This document shows positions 24,908-33,710 of a DNA stretch of 64,000 bases, piece by piece. Position numbers and translations under genes: made by a program. Below the pieces are notes generated by a model. It was not told the origin of the DNA. It saw nothing but the letters and a program-made list of their open reading frames with translations, and made no database searches. The stretch comes from CAVPJW01 sp963705525 (lineage in GTDB: Bacteria; Acidobacteriota; Vicinamibacteria; Vicinamibacterales; CAVPJW01). The DNA lies in NCBI GenBank assembly GCA_963705525.1, contig CAVPJW010000002.1, positions 1,116,001-1,180,000 of the forward strand, in the 5' to 3' direction. The first letter of the stretch is position 1. The number at the start of each line of letters is the position of its first letter.

Positions 24908-25587
24908 GCCGTCGATCCCTGCGTGTCGGTGTCTTCGGACGATGCGGGAACGAATCGAACGGAGTCCCCGGGAGCGAACAGGAATGGACTCGCACGTGTC
25001 GGATCGAAGGGTTTTAGGTTCGTCCTTCCGATCACGTGCCACCCTCCCGGCGTTTCCACCGGATATATCCCGGTCTGAAATCCCGCGATGGCGACCGACC
25101 CGGGCGGCACGCGCAATCGCGGCGTCGCTCTGCGCGGCAATCGCAGCCTCTCGTCGAGCGCACCCATATACGCGAACCCGGCGAGAAACCCCAGCATGTA
25201 CACGCGATAGGTCATCGCGGTGTGAATCGCGACCACCTCATCGGCCGAGCATCCTGCGCCACGCGCCACTTCCTCGAGATCCGGGCCGCCTTCCCCTCCA
25301 TAGACAACCGGAACGATGATGGGGGGCCGTGTCTCGGCGCGGGCCTTCACTGAACGGCCGAGTTCGCTCAGCTCGTCGGCGAGCCGCTCCACGTCCGCCA
25401 CCAGCGGATCGAAGTACACGGCAATCGAACGGTACGTCGGCACGATGTCGCGGATGCCACTGAGTCGCACACGATCGAGCGCCGCGGCGATTGAGATCGC
25501 ACGAGCGTTGACATCCGGATCGACTCGCTCCTCGAGCTCGAGGATCAGGCAGGAATCGCCGGCGAGGACCAGGCGCTGGTCACTCAC
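24904..25587 (-). CDS. pxpB: 5-oxoprolinase subunit B (KipI-like)
   Basis: A 227-aa partner of PxpC. Characteristic segments are RLSGIRDIVPTYRSIAVYFDPL, VVYGGEGGPDLEEVA, TYRVYMLGFLAGFAYMGALDERL and PRLRVPPGSVAIAGFQTGIYPVETPGGWHVIGRT, the cyclophilin-like allophanate hydrolase subunit 1 fold. It overlaps the mpl stop by 8 bp and pxpC by 4 bp, so translation of all three is coupled. This places 5-oxoproline use inside a murein recycling operon. KipI-like regulators of sporulation kinases share the fold, but the paired pxpC makes the enzyme role more likely. Confidence 0.9.
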   Translation of the reverse strand: MSDQRLVLAGDSCLILELEERVDPDVNARAISIAAALDRVRLSGIRDIVPTYRSIAVYFDPLVADVERLADELSELGRSVKARAETRPPIIVPVVYGGEGGPDLEEVARGAGCSADEVVAIHTAMTYRVYMLGFLAGFAYMGALDERLRLPRRATPRLRVPPGSVAIAGFQTGIYPVETPGGWHVIGRTNLKPFDPTRASPFLFAPGDSVRFVPASSEDTDTQGSTA

Positions 25588-26980
25588 CCTCGATGGCCTT
25601 CAGCAGCTTCTGATGGATGCCGCCGAATCCCCCATTAGACATCACAACAACCAGATCGCGTGGCTGCTTCTCAGAGGCCACCGTTCGAACAATGTCTTCC
25701 ACCGCGGGAATGTGTCGTGCGTGGATGCCCTGAGAGACGAGATCATCAACCAGCTGCTCGGCCGACAAGCGTTCGTGTTCAGGCAAGCTGGATCGGAACA
25801 CCGCGGCGATCACAACCTCGTCCGCGTCTGAAAACGCCCTGGCAAAGTCCGACTGAAAGACCTTTCGGCAAGACGAGGCGGATCTCGGCTCGAAGATGGC
25901 CCAGATGCGCCGACCTTTGTTTGCGGCGCGCAAGCCCTTCAATGTCTCGCTGATAGCTGTCGGATGATGCGCGAAGTCGTCGTAGACAGTCACTTGCCTC
26001 GACTCGCCCACCACCTCGAGGCGGCGTTTGATGCCCTTGAAGCTGGCCAGACCCTCCGCGAGCAAATCGCCGTCAATTCCGACGGCGGCGCCAACGGCGA
26101 TCGCCGCCAGGGCGTTCCTGACGTTGTGATCTCCCGACAGCGGCGACTGGAACTGTCCCAGCAGCTGAGAGCCATGGGTCACTTTGAATGACACGCCGTC
26201 ATCTCGAGCGACCACATCCCAGGCATGCCAGTCCAGACCGGCAGTCAGGCCGAACGTCTCGACACGACTGCGGGCCGTCGCCTGCAGGGCCAGCGCATCA
26301 GGATTATCGCCACCGAGAAGGAGCAGGCCTTGTCTCGGAACCAGCAAGGCCAACCGTTTGAACGCGAGACGGACGGCGTCCAGGTCCGGATAGATGTCCG
26401 CGTGATCGAATTCGATGTTGGTGATGACGGCGATATCGGGTAGGTACTTGAGAAACTTCGCCGTCTTATCGAAGAACGCGCTGTCGTACTCGTCTCCTTC
26501 AATCACGAAATCACGGCCGTGCCCCATGCGATAGCTCGAACCAGTGTCCCCAAAGTTGCGCGCGATCCCGCCAATCAGCACGCTCGGATCCAGCCCGCCG
26601 TGTGTGAGCAGCCAACCGGCCAGCGACGTCGTGGTGGTCTTGCCGTGCGTGCCCGCGATGACGATCGAGCGCGCACCCCACAGGAAGTGTTCTCGAATGG
26701 CTTCCGGAAGGGAGCAATACCGAATCTTCCGATCGAGCACTTCTTCGAGCTCGGCATTGCCCCGCGAGATCGCATTGCCCACGACAATAAGATCGAGGTC
26801 GCGGGTGATGTGCTCTGGGCGGTACCCGCGAAGAACCGCGATACCCTCCGCGGCGAGAAAGTCGCTCATCGGCGGGTACACGTCCTGATCGGACCCCTGA
26901 ACGGTCAGACCTTTGTGTTTCAGCATGGCCGCGAACGTGGCCATCGCCGTCCCGCAAATGCCGATGAAATGGACGCGCAT
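25580..26980 (-). CDS. mpl: UDP-MurNAc:L-Ala-gamma-D-Glu-meso-DAP ligase (murein tripeptide ligase)
   Basis: A 466-aa Mur-ligase-family enzyme that joins recycled murein tripeptide to UDP-MurNAc. The N-terminal domain begins MRVHFIGICGTAMATFAAMLKHKG. The ATP loop is IAGTHGKTTTTSLAGW, the central domain has VIEGDEYDSAFFDK and ITNIEFDHADIYPD, and the C-terminal domain has YDDFAHHPTAISETLKGL and EPRSASS. EGDEYD and the CGTAM opening distinguish Mpl from MurC. Neighbours ldcA and nagZ supply the recycled peptide, which supports Mpl over MurC. Confidence 0.94.
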   Translation of the reverse strand: MRVHFIGICGTAMATFAAMLKHKGLTVQGSDQDVYPPMSDFLAAEGIAVLRGYRPEHITRDLDLIVVGNAISRGNAELEEVLDRKIRYCSLPEAIREHFLWGARSIVIAGTHGKTTTTSLAGWLLTHGGLDPSVLIGGIARNFGDTGSSYRMGHGRDFVIEGDEYDSAFFDKTAKFLKYLPDIAVITNIEFDHADIYPDLDAVRLAFKRLALLVPRQGLLLLGGDNPDALALQATARSRVETFGLTAGLDWHAWDVVARDDGVSFKVTHGSQLLGQFQSPLSGDHNVRNALAAIAVGAAVGIDGDLLAEGLASFKGIKRRLEVVGESRQVTVYDDFAHHPTAISETLKGLRAANKGRRIWAIFEPRSASSCRKVFQSDFARAFSDADEVVIAAVFRSSLPEHERLSAEQLVDDLVSQGIHARHIPAVEDIVRTVASEKQPRDLVVVMSNGGFGGIHQKLLKAIEGE

Positions 26981-27049
26981 TTCGGACTCTTCGACCCCTA
27001 CGACCGTGTTGACGCTGCAACCCGTCGACCTTGAGACCCTGAGGCTCTC

Positions 27050-27973
27050 TTAGTCAACCGCCGCTTCCTCGATGACCAGCTTCGGTATCGAACCGGCGAT
27101 CACCCGAGCGGCGACACCGAACGGCAGCGTAAGAGTCGGTCCGGTCGTGTGGCCCGAGGGGAATCCGAAGAGGATCGGTCCTGTGAAGCCGCGGAGGACA
27201 TCGACGATGACGCTGTCGACTGCTGGCCGCCCATCGGGCTCACGGCAGCCGGGCAGCTCGCCGAAGACGAGTCCCACCGTGCGCTCAATCACGCCGCTCA
27301 AACGGAGCTGTGTCAGCATGCGATCGATGCGATACGGTCGCTCGCCGACATCTTCGAGAAACAGAATCGAGCCCGCTGGCGGGTTGAAGGCGTACGGCGT
27401 ACCAAGCGATGCGACCAGTTGGCTCAGTGTCCCGCCAAGAAGCGGTCCAACCGCTTCGCCGGGCACGAGCGATCGAAGACCGTGGGGGGCCAACTCTCCC
27501 ATTGGCTCGCTGACGGTCAGAGCCGCGAGGAGACTCGTGCGGTCGTAGCCCTCCAGCCCCTTGTCGAGCTTTCCCACCACCGTGGGTCCATGGAAACACA
27601 CCATCTCGCAGGCCGTCGACAGAAAGCTCAGAATCGACGTGAGATCGCTGTAGCCGATGAAGGCCTTGCGCGCCTGACGCGCATCGTGCTCACGCAACCA
27701 GGGCAGCACCTGGACACTGCCGTATCCGCCACGGACCCCGATCAGCGCCGCAATCGACGGATCTGACCACGCATTCATCAGGGCCGCCGCTCGAGTCGCC
27801 GGTTCTCCCGCCACATACCCGCGTCGGTCGAACACCGAGTCGTCGAAGACGGGCTCGAAGCCGAGCGATCGCAGTTCGCCGATGCCAAGGTCGAACTGCT
27901 CGCGATTGAAGGGACTGGCGGGCGCGACAACCGCGACCCGATCACCTGAGCGGAGCGCACGCGGTTTCAGCAC
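27050..27973 (-). CDS. ldcA: LD-carboxypeptidase (murein peptide recycling)
   Basis: A 307-aa S66-family serine peptidase that trims the terminal D-Ala from murein tetrapeptide in the cytoplasm. RSGDRVAVVAPASPFNREQF opens the protein. The nucleophile elbow is IGVRGGYGSVQVLPWL, and IGYSDLTSILSFLSTACEMVCFHGP is the second family block. The C-terminal half has ILFLEDVGERPYRIDRMLTQLRLSG and GFPSGHTTGPTLTLPFG, with the Glu and His of the Ser-His-Glu triad. It lies 10 bp after nagZ and 69 bp before mpl, in the order in which recycling proceeds. Confidence 0.95.
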   Translation of the reverse strand: MLKPRALRSGDRVAVVAPASPFNREQFDLGIGELRSLGFEPVFDDSVFDRRGYVAGEPATRAAALMNAWSDPSIAALIGVRGGYGSVQVLPWLREHDARQARKAFIGYSDLTSILSFLSTACEMVCFHGPTVVGKLDKGLEGYDRTSLLAALTVSEPMGELAPHGLRSLVPGEAVGPLLGGTLSQLVASLGTPYAFNPPAGSILFLEDVGERPYRIDRMLTQLRLSGVIERTVGLVFGELPGCREPDGRPAVDSVIVDVLRGFTGPILFGFPSGHTTGPTLTLPFGVAARVIAGSIPKLVIEEAAVD

Positions 27974-27982
27974 AACGGATCT

Positions 27983-29071
27983 TCAGAGAAAGCGAGCCAT
28001 CTCGGCCGCGATCGCCTGGTGTGAGTCCGATCCTACGACGGACATCGAGCGCGCGGTCATCGGTGGCCTGTCGTGGGAGAGGAATCGTTCCTTGGCGTGC
28101 CTCTGCCGCGACAGCGCCTCGTCGACCCTCGCCATCGGCAGCCTCTGATCTTCGACGGCATGAATGAGGCACTCCAGCACGTGTACTTGCTTCTCGACGT
28201 TTCCCCGGCAGACCAGCACCCCGTCGCAACCGGCGGCCACCGCCTGAACACAGGCGTCGCCGAGATCGTACGCGTTCGTGATGGCGCTCATTTCCATGTC
28301 GTCGGTGAGAATCAAGCCGCGATAGTTCAACTCGTGCCGCAGCAGGTCGGTGTTAATCACCCGCGAGAGCGACGCGGGGTGCCCTGCATCGAGCGAGGGG
28401 ACGAGCACGTGAGCCGTAATGATCGCCGCGACGCCGGCCTCAATCGCTGCACGAAATGGCACGAATTCGACGGCCCGCAGGCGATCCGGAGCATGCTCGA
28501 TCACCGGCAGCTCGTCGTGGGAGTCTGCGCTTGTGTCGCCGTGCCCAGGGAAATGCTTCCCGCATGCCGCGACGCCTGCGGCCTGCAAAGTCTTCACGAT
28601 GATGGCGCCGAGCCTGGCCACGACGTCGGCGCGATCGGCGAGAGCCCGGTCGCCAATGGCCGGATTGCTCGGATTCGTCAGAACGTCGAGAACGGGAGCA
28701 TAGTCCAGCGACACCCCGACGGCCGTGAGCTCTGCGGCGAGGGCCTCGGCGAACCGGCGGGTCAGCTGATCGTCGCCGCTTCGACCGAGCGCGGCCATCG
28801 GTGGCCACTCCGTAAAGGGCCGTCGAAGACGGGCGACGCGTCCGCCTTCCTGATCGACACTGAACCAGAGCGGCAGTTGACGTGCGAGCCGCTGCGTGTC
28901 GACCGCCAGATCGGCCACCTGTTCGGGGCTCTCGACATTTCGCGCGAAGAGGATCACGCCGCCGAGGTCGAACTCGCGGGCCACCGAGCGCAGTTCAGCG
29001 GGAATCGACTTCGCTTCGAAGCTCCCGATGAGCAGCTGGCCGATCTGCTTGCGCAATTCGAGTGGTGACAT
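27983..29071 (-). CDS. nagZ: Beta-N-acetylhexosaminidase NagZ (GH3)
   Basis: A 362-aa GH3 enzyme that removes GlcNAc from anhydro-muropeptides. The start is ATG 29071; a TTG at 29080 would add three residues and lie inside the -10 element. Motifs are FDLGGVILFARNVESPEQV, WFSVDQEGGRVARLRRPFTEWP, the GH3 signature GKHFPGHGDTSADSHDELPV and LTDDMEMSAI, which carries the nucleophile Asp. The His in the KHFPGHGDT loop is the general acid/base in this subfamily. There is no signal peptide, so it acts in the cytoplasm. It is the first gene of the seven-gene murein run. Confidence 0.95.
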   Translation of the reverse strand: MSPLELRKQIGQLLIGSFEAKSIPAELRSVAREFDLGGVILFARNVESPEQVADLAVDTQRLARQLPLWFSVDQEGGRVARLRRPFTEWPPMAALGRSGDDQLTRRFAEALAAELTAVGVSLDYAPVLDVLTNPSNPAIGDRALADRADVVARLGAIIVKTLQAAGVAACGKHFPGHGDTSADSHDELPVIEHAPDRLRAVEFVPFRAAIEAGVAAIITAHVLVPSLDAGHPASLSRVINTDLLRHELNYRGLILTDDMEMSAITNAYDLGDACVQAVAAGCDGVLVCRGNVEKQVHVLECLIHAVEDQRLPMARVDEALSRQRHAKERFLSHDRPPMTARSMSVVGSDSHQAIAAEMARFL

Positions 29072-29079
29072 CGCTCGCA

Positions 29080-29085
29080 ATTATA
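29080..29085 (-). promoter_or_regulatory. -10 element directly before nagZ
   Basis: The minus strand reads TATAAT at 29085-29080, 8 nt before the ATG at 29071. The implied start of transcription lies on or within 2 nt of the start codon, which would make the operon mRNA leaderless. The -35 region reads ATGGGA at 17-bp spacing, a poor match. Confidence 0.5.
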
Positions 29086-29288
29086 CGGGTCCGGCCCCAG
29101 TGTCCCATGGCGCTCGCCCGCGCAGTCCCCCGGCTCATTCAGGCCTGGACAATGTCTGGTCCCGAACAGATTTCACGACTCGCGACGATAGGCGACAGTT
29201 AGTTTTTCGCGGGACGTGTCTCTCTAACTACATTCATTACAACAGCTTGGATAGAGCCGTGAAGCTCCGGAAGTAATCTGCCGATGGT

Positions 29289-30551
29289 ATGACTATACGG
29301 CCCGGCACGACCGCCGGTCGCAATTCAGAGAGCCTGCTCTTGAACTCGATGCCGACTCCTCCCGGCCGCGCGTCGGTCTCCTCGAACGTCGATTCCCTGC
29401 GCGTGCAGGAACCCAACATCATTTGCACCAGTCAGGCCATGCGCGAGGTTCGGACACACGCGCAGCGCGTCGCCGCCGGCGAGGCGAAGGTGCTGATCAC
29501 CGGCGAAAGCGGCGTCGGAAAGGACATCATCGCCCGCTATATTTACGCGAATTCGTCGCGCGCGAACCGGCCATTCATCGCCGTCAATTGCGCGGCGCTG
29601 ACCGAAAGCCTGCTTGAATCAGAGCTCTTCGGTCACGTCAAAGGCAGTTTCACGGGTGCCTATCGCGAAAAGGTCGGCAAACTCCAGCTCGCGCACAAGG
29701 GTACGATCTTTCTCGATGAAATCGGCGAGATGAGCGTGCGGATGCAGGCCCTGCTCCTGCGCTTCCTCGAGAACGGCGAGATCCAGCCAGTCGGGGCGGA
29801 CACCGCGTCAACGAAGGTCGATGTCCGGGTCATCAGCGCCACCAATCGCGATCTCGCCGCCATGATTGCCGCCGGACAGTTCCGTGAGGATCTGCTGTAT
29901 CGCATCAAGGTTGTGCACATCCATGTGCCGCCTCTCCGGGAACGACGCGACGACATCCGCGCGCTCGTGGACCACACCATCGAGCAGAGTAGACAGCCGA
30001 TCGAATTCACCGAGGAAGCGATGCAGGCGCTCGAGCGGTACCGCTGGCCCGGCAACGTCCGGCAGCTCCAGAACATCGTGGAACAGCTGGTCTGGATGTC
30101 TACCAACAGCGTGATCACGCTCGACGATCTTCCGGGCGCCATTCGGAATCCCGCGACCAGCGGACCGATGCCGGCCCGCGAGCGCCGTCGTCAGGTTGCC
30201 GACGACCTGTACGCGGGGCTCGTCTCGGGCGTGTACGCCTTCTGGGAACACACATACACCCTCTTCCTGAACCGCGACATTACCCGGCACGACCTGCGCG
30301 AGTTGGTGAAGCGGGGCCTCGCGACGACCTGCGGGAACTATCGCGCACTCGTGAAGCTCTTCGGCATGAAGGAGCGCGACTACAAGAGGTTTCTCAATTT
30401 CCTAGCGTCGCACGACTGCTGCGTCGACTTCCGCGAGTTCCGCACCGGCAAGAACCACGAGCCCGCTCCCCGCACGACCTCTCTGCCCGGAAAGGTCGCG
30501 CGTGTCTCGCCGCGTCGACGTCGCTCGGCGGAGGCGGTCGCGGCGGAATAG
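29289..30551 (+). CDS. Sigma-54-dependent activator without receiver domain
   Basis: A 420-aa AAA+ enhancer-binding protein. Residues 1-40 are unstructured and there is no receiver, PAS or GAF domain. The sigma-54 interaction domain (about 45-285) contains Walker A GESGVGKD, GHVKGSFTGAYREK (the GAFTGA loop with Ser in second place), Walker B GTIFLDEIGEM, the SATNRDL sensor and the RWPGNVRQLQNIVEQ R-finger region. The C-terminal about 130 residues are not the usual short Fis HTH; they contain NYRALVKLFGMKERDYKRFLNFLAS, which may be the DNA-binding part. It lies upstream of the Tad locus but is separated from it by five genes; a regulatory link is possible but unproven. Confidence 0.85.
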   Translation: MTIRPGTTAGRNSESLLLNSMPTPPGRASVSSNVDSLRVQEPNIICTSQAMREVRTHAQRVAAGEAKVLITGESGVGKDIIARYIYANSSRANRPFIAVNCAALTESLLESELFGHVKGSFTGAYREKVGKLQLAHKGTIFLDEIGEMSVRMQALLLRFLENGEIQPVGADTASTKVDVRVISATNRDLAAMIAAGQFREDLLYRIKVVHIHVPPLRERRDDIRALVDHTIEQSRQPIEFTEEAMQALERYRWPGNVRQLQNIVEQLVWMSTNSVITLDDLPGAIRNPATSGPMPARERRRQVADDLYAGLVSGVYAFWEHTYTLFLNRDITRHDLRELVKRGLATTCGNYRALVKLFGMKERDYKRFLNFLASHDCCVDFREFRTGKNHEPAPRTTSLPGKVARVSPRRRRSAEAVAAE

Positions 30552-30576
30552 ACCCCGCTCAATCGGCACGCGCAGC

Positions 30577-31476
30577 ATGATGGCATCGGCCGACAGACTC
30601 GTCACGGATCTGAAGGACTCGCTGCTACGCAGCGTCAACAGCTCGGGCGGCTGGGGTTACTACGTCGGTCGCGCCAGCCGCGTCGAACCGACGTGCTGGG
30701 CTCTCCTGGCACTGCTTGAAGGGCGGCCCTCTCTTCCCGACGCCGGACTACTCCACAGTGCGACGGCGTTTCTGGCGCGCGCGCAGCAATCGAGTGGCTT
30801 CCTCGTCGACAACTCCCGGCAATCGCCGAATCTTGCAACCAACGGCCTAGCTGCTCTTCTGTGGGAGGTGCGCCCCGAAACCGGATCGCCCTCAAATGTC
30901 GCCAGACTGATACAGGCGATCGCTCGGGAGAAGGGCGTCGTGTTGCCCTCGTCGCGCATCAGCACGCAAGACAATTCGATACAGGGCTGGCCGTGGATCG
31001 AAGGCACATTCAGTTGGGTCGAACCGACGGCGTGGTGCCTGATGGCTCTCCGAAGGGGCGAGGACACACCGGCGAGTCGCGTTCGCATCGTCGACGCCGA
31101 AAAGCTGCTGTTCGATCGCGCTTGCCGCCGCGGCGGCTGGAACTACGGCAATGCCGACATGCTTGGCCAGGACCTCCGCCCGTACGTGCCGACGACGGCG
31201 TTGGCGCTCCTCGCCTTGCAGGGCCACCGCGATCGGCCGAGCATCGACCGTGGTGTCGAGTTCCTCTGGAAGAATCGTCTGAAGGAAACCTCGGGCATGG
31301 CGTACAGCCTGGCGATGATTGCGCTCAACGTCTTCGGACGGAAGACCACGGATGTCCGACAGGCACTGATGGCTCACTGGGAACGAACGGGTTTTCTGGG
31401 CAACCCGCAGACGATCGCGATGGCACTTCTTGCACTGACCGCCGAGATTCATGGGAACAGAGCCTTCAAGTCATAG
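30577..31476 (+). CDS. Terpene cyclase/prenyltransferase-type alpha-alpha toroid protein
   Basis: A 299-aa protein from the ATG at 30577. Repeats with the GGW pattern of squalene-cyclase/prenyltransferase folds are visible: SSGGWGYYVGRASRVEPTCWALLAL, SSGFLVDNSRQSPNLATNGLAALLW, SWVEPTAWCLMAL, RGGWNYGNAD and VPTTALALLAL. There is no DxDD cyclase motif, so catalysis is not shown; such short versions often act as binding proteins. Its 3' end overlaps the following DUF362 gene by 26 bp, and this pairing suggests a joint function. Confidence 0.75.
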   Translation: MMASADRLVTDLKDSLLRSVNSSGGWGYYVGRASRVEPTCWALLALLEGRPSLPDAGLLHSATAFLARAQQSSGFLVDNSRQSPNLATNGLAALLWEVRPETGSPSNVARLIQAIAREKGVVLPSSRISTQDNSIQGWPWIEGTFSWVEPTAWCLMALRRGEDTPASRVRIVDAEKLLFDRACRRGGWNYGNADMLGQDLRPYVPTTALALLALQGHRDRPSIDRGVEFLWKNRLKETSGMAYSLAMIALNVFGRKTTDVRQALMAHWERTGFLGNPQTIAMALLALTAEIHGNRAFKS

Positions 31477-32455
31477 AATCAGTCGTCGGCATTTTCTCGC
31501 CGGTTTGCCGTTCGCGCTGGCTGCGAGCGCCTGTCGTCGTCGGCGTCCCTATCGACCCGCCGATTTCGTCTTGCCCGACCGCTCGCCGGTCGCGCTCTTG
31601 CCCGCCTCCGATTACCAGACTGATTTCGCCGATCTGATCTATCGCGGCCTGCAAATATTCAAGCCCCATGTCAAAGGGCGGCGGGTTCTGCTCAAACCCA
31701 ATCTGGTTGAGTACGAGCCGGGTACTGCGATCAACACCCACCCGCTGGTCGTCGCGGGGGCGGCGTCGGCATTCCTGCGCGCTGGAGCCAGTGAAGTCAT
31801 CGTAGCCGAAGGCCCCGGCCACCGCCGGGACATCGAGTACCTGCTGGTAGCGACCGGCCTATACGACCACCTGAAGGATCTGAAGATTCGCTTCGTGGAC
31901 TTGAACCAGGATGATGTCCGTCCGGTGTCACTGCGCAGCACGTTTACGGGGCTGGAGCAGCTGTCGTTTTCATTGGATCTCCTGCAGTCCGACTTCATCG
32001 TGTCGATGCCCAAGCTCAAGACGCATCACTGGGCTGGACTGACCGCCAGCATGAAAAACCTGTTCGGAGCCGTCCCGGGCGCCGTCTATGGTTGGCCAAA
32101 GAACATTCTTCACATGCAGGGCATTGCCAACTCCATCCTCGACCTGAACGCAACTCTTCGGCCCCAGTTCGCCATCGTCGACGGCGTGGTTGGAATGGAA
32201 GGCGACGGTCCGATCATGGGCTCGCCGCGGGCCTTGGGTTTTGTGGCGATGAGTCCAGACCTCGTGGCTGTCGACGCGACGTGCGCCAGGGTGATCGATC
32301 TGGATCCATACCGGATCGAGTACCTCTCCCTGGCATCGGAATTTCTGGGGAATGCGGCCGAGTCGCGTATCGATCAGCGTGGCGAAAATATCTCGCGCTA
32401 TCACACGCAATTCGAGGTCATCGACGACCTGAGAGGCATCAGGCTCGGCGGCTAA
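31451..32455 (+). CDS. Tat-exported DUF362 protein
   Basis: A 334-aa protein. The N-terminus carries a twin-arginine signal, SRRHFLAGLPFALAASAC, whose Cys could also be lipidated. The mature part is a DUF362 domain: GRRVLLKPNLVEYEPGTAINTHPLVV, SEVIVAEGPGHRRD, VSMPKLKTHHWAGLTASMKNLFGAVPG and VDGVVGMEGDGPIMGSPR. DUF362 proteins have unknown function. No Cys-rich ferredoxin motif follows the domain, unlike some relatives. The Tat signal implies export of a folded, perhaps cofactor-containing, protein. It overlaps the alpha-alpha toroid gene at the 5' end and the convergent membrane gene by 17 bp at the 3' end. Confidence 0.85.
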   Translation: MGTEPSSHRISRRHFLAGLPFALAASACRRRRPYRPADFVLPDRSPVALLPASDYQTDFADLIYRGLQIFKPHVKGRRVLLKPNLVEYEPGTAINTHPLVVAGAASAFLRAGASEVIVAEGPGHRRDIEYLLVATGLYDHLKDLKIRFVDLNQDDVRPVSLRSTFTGLEQLSFSLDLLQSDFIVSMPKLKTHHWAGLTASMKNLFGAVPGAVYGWPKNILHMQGIANSILDLNATLRPQFAIVDGVVGMEGDGPIMGSPRALGFVAMSPDLVAVDATCARVIDLDPYRIEYLSLASEFLGNAAESRIDQRGENISRYHTQFEVIDDLRGIRLGG

Positions 32456-33698
32456 CCGAAGTGTCGGGCGCATGCCCGCCTGGTTCCGACAGGATCCGAA
32501 CTGCCGCCACCGCCGACGCCAAGAGCACCGCGACGCTCAGCTGGAATGCCGCCGGCAAGTGTTTCAGTTGGAAGAGCGTCAGAGGGCCGCTGACATAGGT
32601 GGCGAGCCAAACGATCGCGAAGATGGGAACCCAGTCGTCCCGGCGGTCCGGCGCGTGAAGCCACAGCAGCGTCGTGGGAATCACGAGCAGGGTCCAATCG
32701 TAAATCAGGGCGTGGGGCGTGACGAGCACGGTGATGACGATAGCGGCGGCGAAGAGCACAGGACGATTGCCCTCGAATCGCCAGCAGAGTCGAACGAATT
32801 CAACGGCAATGAGGGCCGACACGACCAGCCAGAGCCCGTCTGCCACGTGTGAATGACCGGGAAGAAGAAGCCACCAGAAGCCTCGGATCGTATGCAGATT
32901 CCAGAGCGGAAACTCGAGCCAGCGTGGCAATCCGCCAAAGACCGTCGTCGCGAGCTCGAGGTATGCGCGACTCGCCTCGGGCAGCAGCCAATACGAGGCG
33001 CACACCAACGCGGCCACTCCCAGGAGAAAGCCGGCGAGGTCCTGCCAGTCCTTGCGCCACCTCACGAGCCAGAGGAGCACGAGCCCAGCCGAGAGCTGCG
33101 GCTTGAACGCGAGAAGACTTGCTGCGAGACCAGACCATCCCGCGAAACCTTTTTGCCAGCACCAGTAGCTCGTGGAAAGAATGAGCAGACTGAGGAAGCT
33201 GTTCTGCCCGTAGCTGACGCATGCGAACACGGGGAAGAACGTCAGCGCCCATGTGAACGCCGCGCCTCGGCGATTCAACCCCAGCAAAGCAAGGCTGGCC
33301 CACAACGCCATCAGCCCGGCGGACGTCCAGGCGATGTAGCTCCACAGGTACGGGATACACGACAACGGCACGAACAGCCAGGCCAGAAACGGCGGGGTGA
33401 GGAACGCATAGTACCGTTTCAAGCCAGGACCCACGATCTGCTGTTCGACCCCCGTCATGAACTCCACGTCGTAAAGTCGAACGCTCTCTCCGGTCCTGAC
33501 AACCTGCCCGGCGGCATAGAACTCCAGATAGTCGGCACCGATAACTTGTCCGAACGGGTCCACCAGGTGGCTGCCTCGCGCAACGCTTCCGAGCCAGGCA
33601 GCCCATACCGCGATGGCAACGACCCGCGCATAGTTCAGCCGCTTGGGGGTCAGAATCGAACCTAGCGCATCAATGAACACTGCCACCTGCACCTGCAC
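32439..33698 (-). CDS. GT87/DUF2029-type polytopic glycosyltransferase
   Basis: A 419-aa integral membrane protein with about ten hydrophobic helices. The GTG at 33698 is preferred because an AAAGG lies 7 nt upstream. An ATG at 33743 would extend the frame into the divergent gene. The first periplasmic loop has DPFGQVIGADYLEFYAAGQVVRTG, with the Asp expected in GT-C enzymes such as mannosyltransferases of family GT87. ASLLAFKPQLSAGLVLLWLV is the other family-like block. The donor would be a polyprenyl-phosphate sugar by family; the acceptor is unknown. Confidence 0.75.
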   Translation of the reverse strand: MQVQVAVFIDALGSILTPKRLNYARVVAIAVWAAWLGSVARGSHLVDPFGQVIGADYLEFYAAGQVVRTGESVRLYDVEFMTGVEQQIVGPGLKRYYAFLTPPFLAWLFVPLSCIPYLWSYIAWTSAGLMALWASLALLGLNRRGAAFTWALTFFPVFACVSYGQNSFLSLLILSTSYWCWQKGFAGWSGLAASLLAFKPQLSAGLVLLWLVRWRKDWQDLAGFLLGVAALVCASYWLLPEASRAYLELATTVFGGLPRWLEFPLWNLHTIRGFWWLLLPGHSHVADGLWLVVSALIAVEFVRLCWRFEGNRPVLFAAAIVITVLVTPHALIYDWTLLVIPTTLLWLHAPDRRDDWVPIFAIVWLATYVSGPLTLFQLKHLPAAFQLSVAVLLASAVAAVRILSEPGGHAPDTSVSRRA

Positions 33699-33710
33699 GA
33701 ATCGCCTTTC

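Noticed and set aside
29190..29288. Cyclic-di-GMP (GEMM) riboswitch before the sigma-54 activator
   Set aside because: Only a final CTGCCGATGG-like string and a short GTTAG/CTAAC stem resemble it; the conserved GEMM core is absent.
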